Assembly (NCBI GenBank): GCA_035943635.1
Contig: DASZBX010000065.1
Coordinates: 41,584 to 105,583 of the forward strand
Length of the DNA stretch: 64,000 nt
From: DASZBX01 sp035943635
GTDB lineage: Bacteria > Actinomycetota > Actinomycetes > Streptomycetales > Catenulisporaceae
Direction: 5' to 3'
Below are positions 26,365 to 35,900 of the stretch, one piece after another; position 1 is the stretch's first letter, and each line of letters starts with the position of its first letter. The position numbers and the translations under genes were made by a program. The notes under the pieces are model-generated. The model saw only the letters and a list, made by a program, of their open reading frames with translations, was not told the origin of the DNA and ran no database searches.

Positions 26365-26775
26365 GTGATCCGTTGGTCGCACGCGGCGCTCAACTGCCGC
26401 GATCTGGACGCCACCGAGGAGTTCTACCGGCGGCATTTCGGATTCACCCGATCGAACGACTTCAAGGTCGACGACACCAGGATCGTCTTCATCCGTCTCG
26501 GCGAGGAGTACCTGGAGCTCTTCGCCACCCCCGACACCACCGGGCAGGAGCGCGGGCAGGCCGAGAACGACGGGTCGGCCCGGGTCGGCACCGTGCGCCA
26601 CCTCGCGTTCCAGGTGGACGACGTGGACGGGTTCCTGGCCGGCCTCGGCCCGGACGCCGAGGTGAGCCTCGGCCCGCTCGACTTCCACGCGTTCATCCCC
26701 GGCTGGCGCAGCGTGTGGATCCGGGACCCCGACGGGATCATCGTCGAGGTCAGCCAGGGCTATCACGAGCACTGA
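26365..26775 (+). CDS. VOC-fold (glyoxalase/dioxygenase superfamily) protein
   Basis: This 136-residue protein has two beta-alpha-beta-beta-beta modules: WSHAALNCRDLDATEEFYRR, YLELFATP, then HLAFQVDDVDGFLAGL and IRDPDGIIVEVSQ. His, Glu and Asp/Glu positions at module ends could bind a metal. Functions in the family range from glyoxalase to antibiotic binding; this one is not assigned. GTG at 26365 follows GGAGG. Confidence 0.85.
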   Translation: MIRWSHAALNCRDLDATEEFYRRHFGFTRSNDFKVDDTRIVFIRLGEEYLELFATPDTTGQERGQAENDGSARVGTVRHLAFQVDDVDGFLAGLGPDAEVSLGPLDFHAFIPGWRSVWIRDPDGIIVEVSQGYHEH

Positions 26776-27043
26776 GAGCACAGCTGCGGAACTGAATCCG
26801 GACGGTCCCCAGGGCCGGACCGGGACACGCAGAGTGGGACCGAAAGTACCAGTAGTCACTGTGGCCTGGTTCGGACGCGCGGAACGGCGGAAGCTGGTTC
26901 CGGGCCCCGAGCCGGGCCCTGTGCGCGTCCACCCCTCCTCAGCCGTAAGCCGAACCCCGATCGTCGAACGCCGTACGCCGTACCTACGCCCCAACCCCCG
27001 ACCGACTGGCCGCCGCACGAACCACGAGACAGGAAGACCCGCC

Positions 27044-27928
27044 ATGACAACGCTTTTCGCCCCCGCCGACCGCCCCCCGTCGCTCGGCCTGTTCGGCCTC
27101 AACGGCGGCGAGCTGGTCCCGTCCCCGGCCGAGATGCTCCGGCTGGCCGTGCTGGCCGAACAGCTCGGGTTCGAATCGGTCTGGATGGGCGAGCACCCGG
27201 TGCTGCCGGCGCATCCCGGGGCCGACAGCCCGTTCCCGCCGGCCTATCCGCTCTCCGACGCCCTGATCTCGCTCGCCCAGGTGGCCGCGGTCACCTCCCG
27301 GGTGCGGCTGGGCACCGGGATCGCGGTGCTCCCGCTGCACCACCCCGTATTGCTGGCCAAGCAGCTGGCCACGATCGACCATTCCTCCGGGGGCCGGATG
27401 ACCCTCGGGTTCGGGATGGGCTACCTGCGCGGGCAGGCCGCCGCGTTCGAGGTCGACTTCGCGACCCGCAACGCGCGCGGCCTGGAGTACCTCGAAGCGG
27501 TGCACGCGATCCTGGCCTCGCCCGAGTCGGCCTCCTACCACGGGCGGTTCGTGGACTTCGGGCCGGTCGAGTCCTTCCCGCGGGCGGCGCAGTCCTCCCT
27601 GGACACCGTGGCCGGCGGGCACTCCCGGACCGCGTTCCGCAGCGCCCTGACCCACGCGCACGGCTGGTACGGCTTCGGTCTGGGCCCGGCGGCCGTCCGC
27701 GGCGCGCTGGCGCAGATCGGGCAGCTGGCCGAGAGCGTGCCGCGGCCGGCGCACCTCGGGCCGCTCACGGTCAGCGTGACCCCGCCCCGCGGACCGGTCA
27801 CGGCCGAGCAGGCCGAGCAGTACCGCGAGGCGGGGGTGCACCGGCTGGTGGTCTGGCCCCCGGCGGGCTCCGACGTCGAGGAGTTCGTGCGCTTCCAGGC
27901 CAAGGCGCTGGAGCTGACCGAGGTCTGA
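27044..27928 (+). CDS. LLM-class flavin-dependent oxidoreductase (luciferase-like)
   Basis: This 294-residue TIM-barrel enzyme is of the bacterial luciferase/F420-dependent oxidoreductase superfamily. Family features are EQLGFESVWMGEHPVLPAH, VRLGTGIAVLPLHHPVLLAK and GGRMTLGFGMGY. It would use F420 or FMN to oxidise a small organic substrate. ATG at 27044 has AGGAAG upstream. The 268 bp before it contain no gene. A strong bidirectional terminator follows. Confidence 0.88.
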   Translation: MTTLFAPADRPPSLGLFGLNGGELVPSPAEMLRLAVLAEQLGFESVWMGEHPVLPAHPGADSPFPPAYPLSDALISLAQVAAVTSRVRLGTGIAVLPLHHPVLLAKQLATIDHSSGGRMTLGFGMGYLRGQAAAFEVDFATRNARGLEYLEAVHAILASPESASYHGRFVDFGPVESFPRAAQSSLDTVAGGHSRTAFRSALTHAHGWYGFGLGPAAVRGALAQIGQLAESVPRPAHLGPLTVSVTPPRGPVTAEQAEQYREAGVHRLVVWPPAGSDVEEFVRFQAKALELTEV

Positions 27929-27950
27929 GCTCCCGCGCGTCCCCTCGCCT

Positions 27951-27990
27951 CCGGCGTCGGCTGACTCCTCTTACGGTCAGCCGGCGCCGG
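27951..27990. terminator. Bidirectional hairpin terminator
   Basis: CCGGCGTCGGCTGAC pairs with GTCAGCCGGCGCCGG (15 bp, one G-T pair) over a 10-base loop. It sits between the convergent LLM and phosphatase genes and its right arm includes the phosphatase stop codon. Confidence 0.75.
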
Positions 27991-29170
27991 TCCGGTGGAC
28001 GGCCAGCATGGTGATGTCGTCGTACTGGTCCGCCGCGCCGACGTGGTGCTTCATCCGCGCCTCGATCCGGTCCAGCAGGTCGGCCGGGCCCGCCACCGGT
28101 TCGGCCAGGCCGCGCAGCAGGCGTTCGTCGCCGAAGAAGTCCCCGGCCGGGTCCCGGGCGTCGGTCACCCCGTCGGTGAACAGCAGCAATGCGTCCCCGG
28201 GGCCGAGCACGGCCTCGGCGGTGCGGAACCGGCCGTCGGCGAAGATGCCGACGGCCGGACCGGTCGGCGGCAGGTGCTCGATCCGCCCGGTGGCCCGGCG
28301 CAGCAGCGGCGGGTTCTGGCCGGCGTTGACGTAGTGCAGCCGGCCGGTGGCCAGGTCCAGTTCGGCGCAGAAGACCGTGGCGAAGTAGCCGTGCCGGCCG
28401 TGGTTCGCGGTCAGGTAGCGGTTCGCCGCGGCCACGCTGTGCTCGACCGACGCGGCCGGGCGGCGCGGGTGCGCCGCGGCGTCCAGGCCGTCCTGCTGGA
28501 TCCCGTGCCGCAGCAGGGTCCTGATCAGCGCGGTGTAGAGTGCGGCGCCCACGCCCTTGTCGCAGACGTCGGCGATGGTCAGGAACAGCCGGCCGCCCTC
28601 GGAGTCGGGGAACACGTCGTAGAAGTCGCCGGCCACCTGCAGCGCCGGCTGGAAGCGGGCGGCCAGCTCCCAGCCCGCGGTCTCCGGCAGGCCGGAGGGC
28701 AGGAACCCGATGTGGATCTCGCGCGCGATCTCCAGTTCCCGTTCCGCCTCGCGCAGCCGCGCTGCCAGTTCGGCCTTGCGCACCACCCCGGCCAGCCGGC
28801 GCCGCTCGGTGGTGCAGCGCAGCTGTGCGAGCAGCAGGCTGCCGCGGAACGGGGGCACCAGGTAGTGCATCCCCTCGCGCACGCAGGCCTCGAGCAGGGC
28901 GAGGTCTCCGTCGAGGTAGACCATCATCCCGGTCTCGGCCTCCACCGCCGCCGCGCACAACCGGGCCACGGCCTCGCTGCCCAGGCAGGAGGGGACCAGC
29001 AGGACGTCCGGCCGGGACCGGCCGGACGTCAGCAGGGCCCGGGCACCGCTGTGCGCGGCCACCTCGACCTCGAAGCCGCCGCGGTCCAGCGCGGCGCACA
29101 GCTGCGCCGCCGCCGGGGCGCGTGCGCCGGCCGTCTCGGTCACGACCAGCGCACGCAGCACGTCGTCCAT
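27977..29170 (-). CDS. PP2C/SpoIIE-type serine phosphatase with degenerate receiver domain
   Basis: This 397-residue cytoplasmic protein has an N-terminal receiver-like fold (residues 5-125) in which the phospho-Asp strand reads RPDVLLVPSCLG without a proper acceptor. A short coiled coil follows, then a SpoIIE phosphatase domain with the metal motifs VAGDFYDVF, IADVCDKGVGAALY, FTDGVTDAR and DDITML, all intact. It would dephosphorylate STAS anti-sigma antagonists such as those encoded at 42.9 and 45.4 kb. ATG at 29170 lies one base after the acyltransferase stop, so it is the last gene of that operon. Confidence 0.88.
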   Translation of the reverse strand: MDDVLRALVVTETAGARAPAAAQLCAALDRGGFEVEVAAHSGARALLTSGRSRPDVLLVPSCLGSEAVARLCAAAVEAETGMMVYLDGDLALLEACVREGMHYLVPPFRGSLLLAQLRCTTERRRLAGVVRKAELAARLREAERELEIAREIHIGFLPSGLPETAGWELAARFQPALQVAGDFYDVFPDSEGGRLFLTIADVCDKGVGAALYTALIRTLLRHGIQQDGLDAAAHPRRPAASVEHSVAAANRYLTANHGRHGYFATVFCAELDLATGRLHYVNAGQNPPLLRRATGRIEHLPPTGPAVGIFADGRFRTAEAVLGPGDALLLFTDGVTDARDPAGDFFGDERLLRGLAEPVAGPADLLDRIEARMKHHVGAADQYDDITMLAVHRTGAG

Positions 29171-29171
29171 C

Positions 29172-30380
29172 TCAGCTGCCTGCCGCACCGGTGGCGGGCA
29201 GCGGTACGGGCTCGAGCGGGGTCGCCGCGCCCGCGGGCTTCTTGCGGGGCTTGCTCCACCGCTTCATCACGGGTATCTCGACCAGGTCGTGCAGGGCCCA
29301 GGACAGCAGCAGGGTGACGGCGGCCGCGATCAGCAGCATGCCGACCGCTTCCGGCGTGTTCCAGGAACGGGCCGACCCGACCAGCCGGTGCAGGTTGCTC
29401 AGCACTTCGCGGTGCCACAGGTAGACCGCGAAGGACACGTCGCCGAGCCAGACCATGGTGCCGGTGCGCAGGAACGACCGGGTGCCGCGTACGTCCGCCG
29501 TCGCGCCCGCGCAGATCACGAAGCTCACCGGGATGATGGTGGTCGCGACCAGGCAGAAGGAGTACGGCAGGACGTGCGGGGCCAGGTAGCCCAGGATCAG
29601 CAGCCCGAACGACGGCAGCAGGCCGAGGTTGAACCACCGGCCGCTGCGCACGATCCGGGCCAGGATGATGCCGAGGCCGAAGTCGAGCAGCCGCACCGGC
29701 GGGGCGACGTAGACCAGCCAGAACTGCCACTGGGTGATCGGGCCGAAGAAGACGTGCGGCCCCTGCGGCAGGGTCATCGAGATCAGCGGCATGACCAGCA
29801 CCACCGCGACGATCCCGCCTGCGTACCACCACAGCCGGCGCTCGTCGATCTTGGTGATCCAGCGCAGCAGCAGCGGGAAGCAGAGGTAGAACAGCGCCTC
29901 GCAGGACAGCGACCAGGCGACCGGGTTGACGCTGGTCTCGGTGGCCAGGCTGGGCGACCAGGCCTGGAGCAGGAACAGGTTCAGCAGGGCCCGGCCCAGC
30001 CCGATCGGGGACGCGGCCCAGACCAGCAGGCCGAGTCCGGCCAGGTAGGTCACCAGGTGGTTCGGGTAGATCTTGCAGACCCGGCGGCGCCAGAACGCCC
30101 GGACGGTGTCCGTGGGCCGGGCCGACCAGGTGAGCACGAAGCCGCTGAGCACGAAGAAGAAGCCGACGCCGGTCCAGCCGCCCTGGCCGAAGATCCAGAA
30201 GAAGACGTTGCCGGCGGTGTGGCTGCGGAAGGCGTTCTCGTACGCCGCGTGGAAGAAGAAGACCATGCCCGCCGCGATGATGCGCATGCCGGTGAGCGAC
30301 GGCAGTCTTGTCGCGTTCAGGGAGGCCTTGTCCCGGGCCTGGCCCGGTCCCTCGGGCCGGGCCGTGATGGTGGTGGTCAC
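29172..30380 (-). CDS. Acyltransferase-3 family membrane protein (OafA-like)
   Basis: This 402-residue integral membrane protein has about ten helices. It shows the family start SLTGMRIIAAGMVFFFHAAY with the catalytic His, then GFFFVLSGFVLTW and an RRVCKIYPNHL segment. Such enzymes O-acylate sugars, lipids or natural products at the membrane. Its position between the GMC oxidoreductase and the phosphatase suggests a tailoring role for the locus product, but an envelope target is equally possible. Confidence 0.88.
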   Translation of the reverse strand: MTTTITARPEGPGQARDKASLNATRLPSLTGMRIIAAGMVFFFHAAYENAFRSHTAGNVFFWIFGQGGWTGVGFFFVLSGFVLTWSARPTDTVRAFWRRRVCKIYPNHLVTYLAGLGLLVWAASPIGLGRALLNLFLLQAWSPSLATETSVNPVAWSLSCEALFYLCFPLLLRWITKIDERRLWWYAGGIVAVVLVMPLISMTLPQGPHVFFGPITQWQFWLVYVAPPVRLLDFGLGIILARIVRSGRWFNLGLLPSFGLLILGYLAPHVLPYSFCLVATTIIPVSFVICAGATADVRGTRSFLRTGTMVWLGDVSFAVYLWHREVLSNLHRLVGSARSWNTPEAVGMLLIAAAVTLLLSWALHDLVEIPVMKRWSKPRKKPAGAATPLEPVPLPATGAAGS

Positions 30381-30450
30381 GAATTTCCTCGCTTCCTTGC
30401 AGGTGCGGCGCCGCAGTCGCGGCGCCGCAGGTCACTAGTCGGATGGTGGG

Positions 30451-31995
30451 TCAGTCCTGGTCGGCGGACAGCCAGTCGGCCGCCCGTTCGCCGATCATGA
30501 TGCAGGTGAGGTTGGTGTTCGCCCGCACGATCGTGGGCATCACGGAGGCGTCCGCGACGCGCAGCCCGGCGACGCCGTGCACCCGCAGCCGCGCGTCCAC
30601 CACCGCCCCCGGGTCCCCGGCCGCACCCATCCGGGCGGTGCCGACCGGGTGGAAGTGGGTGCCGACGGTGGCCAGCATGAACGCGTCCAGCGCGTCGTCG
30701 TCCGCGATCACCTCCGCGGACGGGACCGCCTCGCCGTAGCTGAGCAGCCGCAGCTGCGGGGTCTGGGAGATCCGCCAGGCCAGCCGCATGCCCTCGCGCA
30801 GCCGGCGCCGGTCCTCCGGCTCGGCCAGGAAGTTGAACCGGATCTGCGGCGCCTCGGCCGGGTCGGCCGAGGCCAGGGCCACCTCGCCGACCGAGTGCGG
30901 GCGCTCGATGCCGGCCGAGATCATGAACACGTGCGCGGTGCCGATCTGGTCCTTCAGGCCCTTGGCGTAGTCGTTGAGGTCCACGTGGCTGAACAGGTAG
31001 ACCTGCATGTCGTTCTCCTCGGCGGAGCCGGGGGCGGTGTACTGCAGCACGATCTGGGTGCCGGGCAACGACTCGTCGTAGACCCCGGGCCGCGGCTTGA
31101 GGGTGATCAGGCAGGTCGGGTGGTCGATCAGGTTGCGCCCGACGCCCGGCAGGTCGGCCACCGGCTCGATGCCCAGGGCGCGCAGCTGGTCGGCCGGGCC
31201 GATCCCGGAGCGCAGCAGGATCGGCGGGGTGCCGACCGCGCCGGCCGAGAGCACCACCCGGTCCCCGCGGACCTCCTGCCAGACGCCGTCGGTCTGCACC
31301 CGCACGCCGACCGCGCGGCCGTCCTCGACCAGGACCCGGTCCACCAGCGTCTCGGACCGGATCTCCAGGTTCGCGTTCTTGCGGGCCGGGTCCAGGTAGG
31401 CGACCGCGGTGGAGATCCGCCGGGTGCCGTCCAGGTTCTGCGCCAGCGGGCCCACGCCGGTGGCGCCCGGCGCGTTGTGGTCGTCCACCTGCGGGAAGCC
31501 GAGCTCGACGCAGGCGTCCAGCAGGGCCTTCTGCAGCGGGATGAGCTGCTCGTCCTGCCAGCGCCAGACCGGGATCGGGCCGCCCTTGCCGTGCAGCGGC
31601 GGGCCGAAGTCCTTGTCGTCCTCCAGCCGGACGAAGTAGGGCAGCACCTCCTCCCAGCTCCAGCCCTCGTTGCCGAGCGAGACCCACTCGGCGAAGTCCT
31701 CCGGGTCCGGGCGCACGGCCAGGCAGGAGTTGACCGCCGAGGTGCCGCCGACCACCTTGCCGCGGGCCAGCGGGATCTGCCGCCCGGGCACGGCCTCGGC
31801 CTGGTAGCCCCAGTCGTGCGCGACCAGCGAGGGGTACAGGCCGTTGCGCAGGTCCTGGGGCACCTCCTCCGGGTCCGGGTAGTCCGGTCCGGCCTCCAGC
31901 AGCAGCACCCGGCGGGCCGGGTCCTCCGAGAGCCGGGCCGCGATGACGGCGCCGGCCGAACCGGAGCCGACGATGATGTCCGTGTACTGAGTCAC
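30451..31995 (-). CDS. GMC-family FAD oxidoreductase (choline-dehydrogenase-like)
   Basis: This 514-residue flavoenzyme has the FAD motif IIVGSGSAGAVIAARLSED (residues 7-25) and the GMC signatures ARGKVVGGTSAVNSC and GAVGTPPILLRSGIGP. The catalytic His is in THFHPVGTARMG (about 452). It oxidises alcohols to aldehydes or ketones. The GTG start has AAGGAG 8 bp upstream. It lies between an MFS exporter gene and an acyltransferase gene in the same operon. The substrate is unknown. Confidence 0.93.
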   Translation of the reverse strand: MTQYTDIIVGSGSAGAVIAARLSEDPARRVLLLEAGPDYPDPEEVPQDLRNGLYPSLVAHDWGYQAEAVPGRQIPLARGKVVGGTSAVNSCLAVRPDPEDFAEWVSLGNEGWSWEEVLPYFVRLEDDKDFGPPLHGKGGPIPVWRWQDEQLIPLQKALLDACVELGFPQVDDHNAPGATGVGPLAQNLDGTRRISTAVAYLDPARKNANLEIRSETLVDRVLVEDGRAVGVRVQTDGVWQEVRGDRVVLSAGAVGTPPILLRSGIGPADQLRALGIEPVADLPGVGRNLIDHPTCLITLKPRPGVYDESLPGTQIVLQYTAPGSAEENDMQVYLFSHVDLNDYAKGLKDQIGTAHVFMISAGIERPHSVGEVALASADPAEAPQIRFNFLAEPEDRRRLREGMRLAWRISQTPQLRLLSYGEAVPSAEVIADDDALDAFMLATVGTHFHPVGTARMGAAGDPGAVVDARLRVHGVAGLRVADASVMPTIVRANTNLTCIMIGERAADWLSADQD

Positions 31996-32075
31996 AGGTT
32001 TCTCCTTGGTCGCAGAGGTCTGGGTGGCTGGTCCGGATGACCGGCCCGCGGGCCGGGCCGGTCAGGACCCGCGGC

Positions 32076-33518
32076 TCACGAGGAGCGGGCCGCCGGGTTC
32101 CACCAGCGGTTGGGCGCGGTGACCAGGGCGGTCAGCGCGGCGAGGGCGATGGTGTAGACGAGGCTGAGGGCGAAGGCCCTCGGGTAGTCGGCGTGGCTGC
32201 CGAGGACGTCGTAGAACAGGATCCCGATGAACGCGACGCCCAGTGCGCCGGCCAGCTGCTGGGTCGTGGACAGCACGCCCGAGGCGGCCCCGGCGTGCGC
32301 GGGCTGCACGCCCAGCAGCACCTGGGACAGCAGCGGGGCGCCCATCGCGCCCATGCCGGCGCCCGCGGCGAACATCAGCGCGCACAGCGGGAACACGGCC
32401 GGGTGCAGGCCGGCGGCGTCGGTGAACAGGGCCAGCCCGATCTCGGTCAGGCCGAGCACCACCGCCCCGGAGGTCAGGATCCGCCGGCCGATCCGCTTGG
32501 TCAGCTTGGGCGACCAGAACGAGACCAGGAAGAAGCTCACCCCGCAGGGCATGAAGATCAGGCCGGACACCAGGGCCGAGTAGCCGAGCCCGTCCTGCAG
32601 GTAGAGCGCGAAGATGAGGAAGAACGAGGCCATCCCGGCGTAGACCGACAGCACCGTGACCAGCCCGGTGACGAAGGTGCGCTCGTGGAAGAGCACCGGC
32701 GGGACCAGCGGCGTGCCGCCCTTGCGGGAGAGCCACAGCTGGTGCTTGGCGAACCCGGCGCACAGGGCCAGGCCGGCCGCGAAGCAGATCCAGGACCAGG
32801 CCGGCCAGCCGGCCTGGCGGCCCAGGACCAGCGGGAAGAGCAGGAGCAGCAGGGCCGGGCTGATCAGGCCGACGCCGGCCAGGTCGAGCCGGCGGGCCGA
32901 GTCGGACCGGGACTCGCGCACCAGCGGGCGCAGCAGCGCGAGCGCGATCAGGCCGACCGGCAGGTTGATCAGGAAGCAGGTGCGCCAGCCCAGGCCGGCG
33001 ATGTTCGCGCCGATCAGCAGGCCGCCGATCACCTGGCCGCTGACCGAGGCGAGCCCGATCGTCATGCCCAGGCCCATGAACGCCTTGGCCCGGTCCTCGC
33101 CGGCGTAGGCGACGTTCAGGATCGAGAGCACCTGCGGGAACAACAGCGAGGCCGCGGCGCCCTGCAGCATCCGGAAGACGACGAGCAGGACCGCGGTCGG
33201 CGCGATGCCGCAGGCCACGGAGAAGACGGTGAAGGCGGCCAGGCCGATCGCGAAGAGCTTGCGGCGGCCGTACAGGTCGCCGAGCCGGCCGCCGGTGATC
33301 AGCCCGGTCGCGTAGGCCAGGCCGTAGCCGGCCACGATCAGCTGGACCTCGGCGCCGTCGGCGTGCAGGTCGGACTGGGCCGACGGGATGGCGACGTTGA
33401 CGATGAAGAAGTCCAGGATGGTCATGAACGTGCCCGCCAGCACCACCGGGAGGGCGTACCAGCGTCGGGGGTCCTGGGCCGACCGGTCGGCGACCGGCTT
33501 CTGCAATGTGTCACTCAC
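32076..33518 (-). CDS. MFS drug/metabolite exporter, DHA2 (EmrB/QacA) family
   Basis: This 480-residue membrane protein has about 14 helices and the MFS motif A GGRLGDLYGRRKLFAIG between helices 2 and 3. A motif C-like region (VSGQVIGGLLIG) is also present. It would export a small hydrophobic compound by proton antiport. GTG at 33518 has AGGAA upstream. In this locus it is the natural candidate exporter, and self-resistance protein, for the polyketide-derived product. Confidence 0.92.
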   Translation of the reverse strand: MSDTLQKPVADRSAQDPRRWYALPVVLAGTFMTILDFFIVNVAIPSAQSDLHADGAEVQLIVAGYGLAYATGLITGGRLGDLYGRRKLFAIGLAAFTVFSVACGIAPTAVLLVVFRMLQGAAASLLFPQVLSILNVAYAGEDRAKAFMGLGMTIGLASVSGQVIGGLLIGANIAGLGWRTCFLINLPVGLIALALLRPLVRESRSDSARRLDLAGVGLISPALLLLLFPLVLGRQAGWPAWSWICFAAGLALCAGFAKHQLWLSRKGGTPLVPPVLFHERTFVTGLVTVLSVYAGMASFFLIFALYLQDGLGYSALVSGLIFMPCGVSFFLVSFWSPKLTKRIGRRILTSGAVVLGLTEIGLALFTDAAGLHPAVFPLCALMFAAGAGMGAMGAPLLSQVLLGVQPAHAGAASGVLSTTQQLAGALGVAFIGILFYDVLGSHADYPRAFALSLVYTIALAALTALVTAPNRWWNPAARSS

Positions 33519-33664
33519 GTGCGGTTCCTCCGCTGGAATGGGGGCCGGCCGGTTGGCGGCGGGCCTGGTCGGGTGGTTCGATCCGTCCCGCAGCGGGGCC
33601 GGCGGGGGCCGGTCTCGGGGCGGGACGGGGGTCGAACCGGGGCGGGGTCGGACCGGCGGGCCGG

Positions 33665-33958
33665 TCAGACCGTGACGGCGAGGACCGGCTGGAGCGGCGT
33701 GGACCGCGGCTCCTCGGCCAGCGCCGGGGTGAAGCGCTCCCAGATCGGGATGATCCGCTTCAGGTGGGTGTCGAGGTCCGGCTGGCTGCGCCACTGCTCG
33801 ACCAGCAGGAAGTGCTCCGGGTCGCGCCGGTCGCGGAACCAGGTGAACTGCAGGCAGCCGGCCTCGCCGATGCTGGAGAGCTCGATCTCGGACAGGGTGC
33901 GCACGGCGTCTTCCTCGAACCCGGGCTTGATCCGGATGTCCAGGACGAATGCGAGCAT
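33665..33958 (-). CDS. Antibiotic biosynthesis monooxygenase (ABM) domain protein
   Basis: This 97-residue ferredoxin-like protein has LDIRIKPGFEEDAVRTLSEI, CLQFTWFRDRRDPEHFLLVE and a downstream WRSQPDLDTHL. ABM proteins act as cofactor-free oxygenases on aromatic polyketides or as small stress proteins. It lies between the SnoaL-like and exporter genes, which supports a biosynthetic tailoring role. Confidence 0.86.
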   Translation of the reverse strand: MLAFVLDIRIKPGFEEDAVRTLSEIELSSIGEAGCLQFTWFRDRRDPEHFLLVEQWRSQPDLDTHLKRIIPIWERFTPALAEEPRSTPLQPVLAVTV

Positions 33959-34013
33959 GTCAGGGCCTTTCGGTACGGGCGGGCCGCGCGGGCCCGGGAG
34001 GGGACGGGCGGGC

Positions 34014-34484
34014 TCAGTCGGCCCGGCCGGCGGGGCCGGCCAGTTGGGCGAACAAGCCGGTGGTGTCGGCCTGGACCCAGCGTTCGGCGATCAGGCCGTC
34101 TTCGACCCGGTAGATCTCGATGCTGGTCCACTGCACCGGGCGCCCGGTCGGCTGGTGGCCGGCGAACGGGCCCACGTGCCGCCCGGAGAAGGTCAGGTGG
34201 ATCACCACCCGGCCGCCGCGGGCCGGGTAGATCTCGTCGTGGTGCGAGGTGAAGGCCAGGGCCGTGTGCGCCTCGGCCAGGATCTGCTTGAGCTGGTCCA
34301 GGCCGGTCAGGCTCCAGGCCGGGTTGTGGTCGACGTAGCCGGCGGCGAAGAGTGCGTCCATGTCCTGGTACCGGCGCTCGTTGACCACGTCGTTGAGCTC
34401 GGTGATCAGCGCCAGGTTGGCCGCGTCGGCCTCTTCGGCCGTCCGGTGCGCCTGGGCGACGGCGGATCCGTTCCGTTCGCTCAT
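34014..34484 (-). CDS. SnoaL-like polyketide cyclase / ester cyclase
   Basis: This 156-residue NTF2-fold protein has ALITELNDVVNERRYQDMD, YVDHNPAW and an SIEIYRVEDGLIAERWVQ strand typical of SnoaL-type cyclases. The ATG at 34484 follows GGAGG; a further ATG at 34499 overlaps that site and is rejected. It is the first small gene after the transposase-like gene in the same direction. Cyclisation of a polyketide intermediate is a reasonable guess from context, not proven. Confidence 0.85.
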   Translation of the reverse strand: MSERNGSAVAQAHRTAEEADAANLALITELNDVVNERRYQDMDALFAAGYVDHNPAWSLTGLDQLKQILAEAHTALAFTSHHDEIYPARGGRVVIHLTFSGRHVGPFAGHQPTGRPVQWTSIEIYRVEDGLIAERWVQADTTGLFAQLAGPAGRAD

Positions 34485-34607
34485 CGGGGTTGCCTCCATT
34501 CGAACGTGCTGCGGCGAGCTGGTGAGAACTCTGATGATCGGGGTCTGATATTGCGGGGTCTGATTCGCCCGCGGCCCGGCGGGCCGGGCCGCGGGCGGCT
34601 TCCAGGC

Positions 34608-35900
34608 TCAGGCTAGGGACCACTCCGGGGCCGTCGCGGCCGTTTCCCGGTGCAGCGGTGACACTGCGTCAGGTCGCGCGATCAGCTGCGTGAGCTCCGG
34701 CGGCGCGGCGGCCGCCCGCTCGCGCGGGGTCCGGCCGGGCATGGGCGGGGAGACCCGGGAGAAGGCCGCCGCCGCGCTCACCAGGGTCACGTGGTGGTGC
34801 CAGCCGCGGAAGGAGCGCCCCTCGAAGTCGCCGAGGCCGAAGTCGGCGTGCAGGTTCTCCACCGCCGCGCGGGTGCGCGAGCGCAGCTTGGCCAGCGCGA
34901 CGATGTGCGCGGGCGTGCGGGCGGCCAGGTTGGTCACCCAGTAGCCGCGCGCCCTGGACCGGCCCGCGGGCCACTCGGCCAGCACCAGCCGGACCCGCTG
35001 GGCCGGCGCCCGGTGGCCGCGCGCGTCCGCGGCGGGCGCGACGCCGGGCACCGGGACGGTGAGGAACTGGGACTGGCGGGTCGCGCCGTCCGCGCCCTCG
35101 GCCCACGAGACGGTGGTGCGGTCGCCCTTGTACATTCCGCCGTGCACGCACTGGGCCGCGCTCAGCCCCCGGCCGAGGGCGCCGCCGGCCGCGGGCCGGA
35201 CCACGGTGCCCGGTCCGACGTCCACGATGTAGCCGAGCCCGCGCGCCTCCAGGCCGGCGAGCAGCGGCTCGATGTCCTGTTCGGCCGATCCGTCGAGCAG
35301 CACCGGGGCGGACGGCAGGTGCCAGTCCTCGATCAGCTCGTCCATCAGGTCCAGCACGTGCCGCCAGCGCGGCTGGTGGCGTTCGCGCTCGGGCAGGTGG
35401 GCCTTGGCCCGCCGGGCCCGGTCCCCGTCCCAGCACTCGGGCAGCATCAGCCGCCAGTCCAGCGGGATGTCGGTGTCCTCGCCGACCAGGGTGAGCGAGA
35501 GGGCGAGCTGGCAGTTCAGGGTGCGCCCGGCGGCGTGCGCGAACTGGCGGGCCACGCCGACCGAGTGGTCGCCGTTCTTCGGGAACGCGGTCTCCTCCAC
35601 CGCCCAGGCCCGCGGCCGGTTGGCCGCGGCGGCCAGCGCGCCCAGGCTCGCCCGCACCGCGGCGTGGTCCCAGGTGCTCTGGTTGACGAACTGCTGCAGG
35701 GACTGGATCTCCCGGTGCCCGAGGGTGAGCTCGGAGATCGCCGCCAGGCTCTTGCGGCCCGGCGTGATGAGCAGACCCCTGATGTACACCTCGGCCCAGT
35801 GCCGCTGGTCGCTGCGCGCCAGCGAGGAGAAGAGCAGACCGCAGTAGTCGCTGAGCGCGTCGCCCGCCCCGACGGGCCGTGCCGTGTTCGAGTTCTTCAT
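34608..35900 (-). CDS. IS701-family transposase-like protein, probably catalytically inactive
   Basis: This 430-residue protein aligns along the IS701/DDE_5 family: FPKNGDHSVGVARQFAHAAG, then a middle PVLLDGSAEQDIEPLLAGLE and a C-terminal FGLGDFEGRSFRGWHHHVTL. The usual first Asp region (xDDTGFPK) reads VEETAFPK. The Glu expected just before the GL-FEGR block appears as HADFGL. Only the middle Asp is preserved. I saw no flanking inverted repeats or target duplication. It heads the minus-strand operon with GGGGAG before its ATG. A domesticated, regulatory or structural role is possible. Confidence 0.75.
   Translation of the reverse strand: MKNSNTARPVGAGDALSDYCGLLFSSLARSDQRHWAEVYIRGLLITPGRKSLAAISELTLGHREIQSLQQFVNQSTWDHAAVRASLGALAAAANRPRAWAVEETAFPKNGDHSVGVARQFAHAAGRTLNCQLALSLTLVGEDTDIPLDWRLMLPECWDGDRARRAKAHLPERERHQPRWRHVLDLMDELIEDWHLPSAPVLLDGSAEQDIEPLLAGLEARGLGYIVDVGPGTVVRPAAGGALGRGLSAAQCVHGGMYKGDRTTVSWAEGADGATRQSQFLTVPVPGVAPAADARGHRAPAQRVRLVLAEWPAGRSRARGYWVTNLAARTPAHIVALAKLRSRTRAAVENLHADFGLGDFEGRSFRGWHHHVTLVSAAAAFSRVSPPMPGRTPRERAAAAPPELTQLIARPDAVSPLHRETAATAPEWSLA

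Noticed and set aside
34608..35900. A complete IS701 insertion sequence
   Set aside because: I found no matching terminal inverted repeats or target duplication around the gene, and two catalytic positions appear changed, so I list it as a transposase-like CDS.
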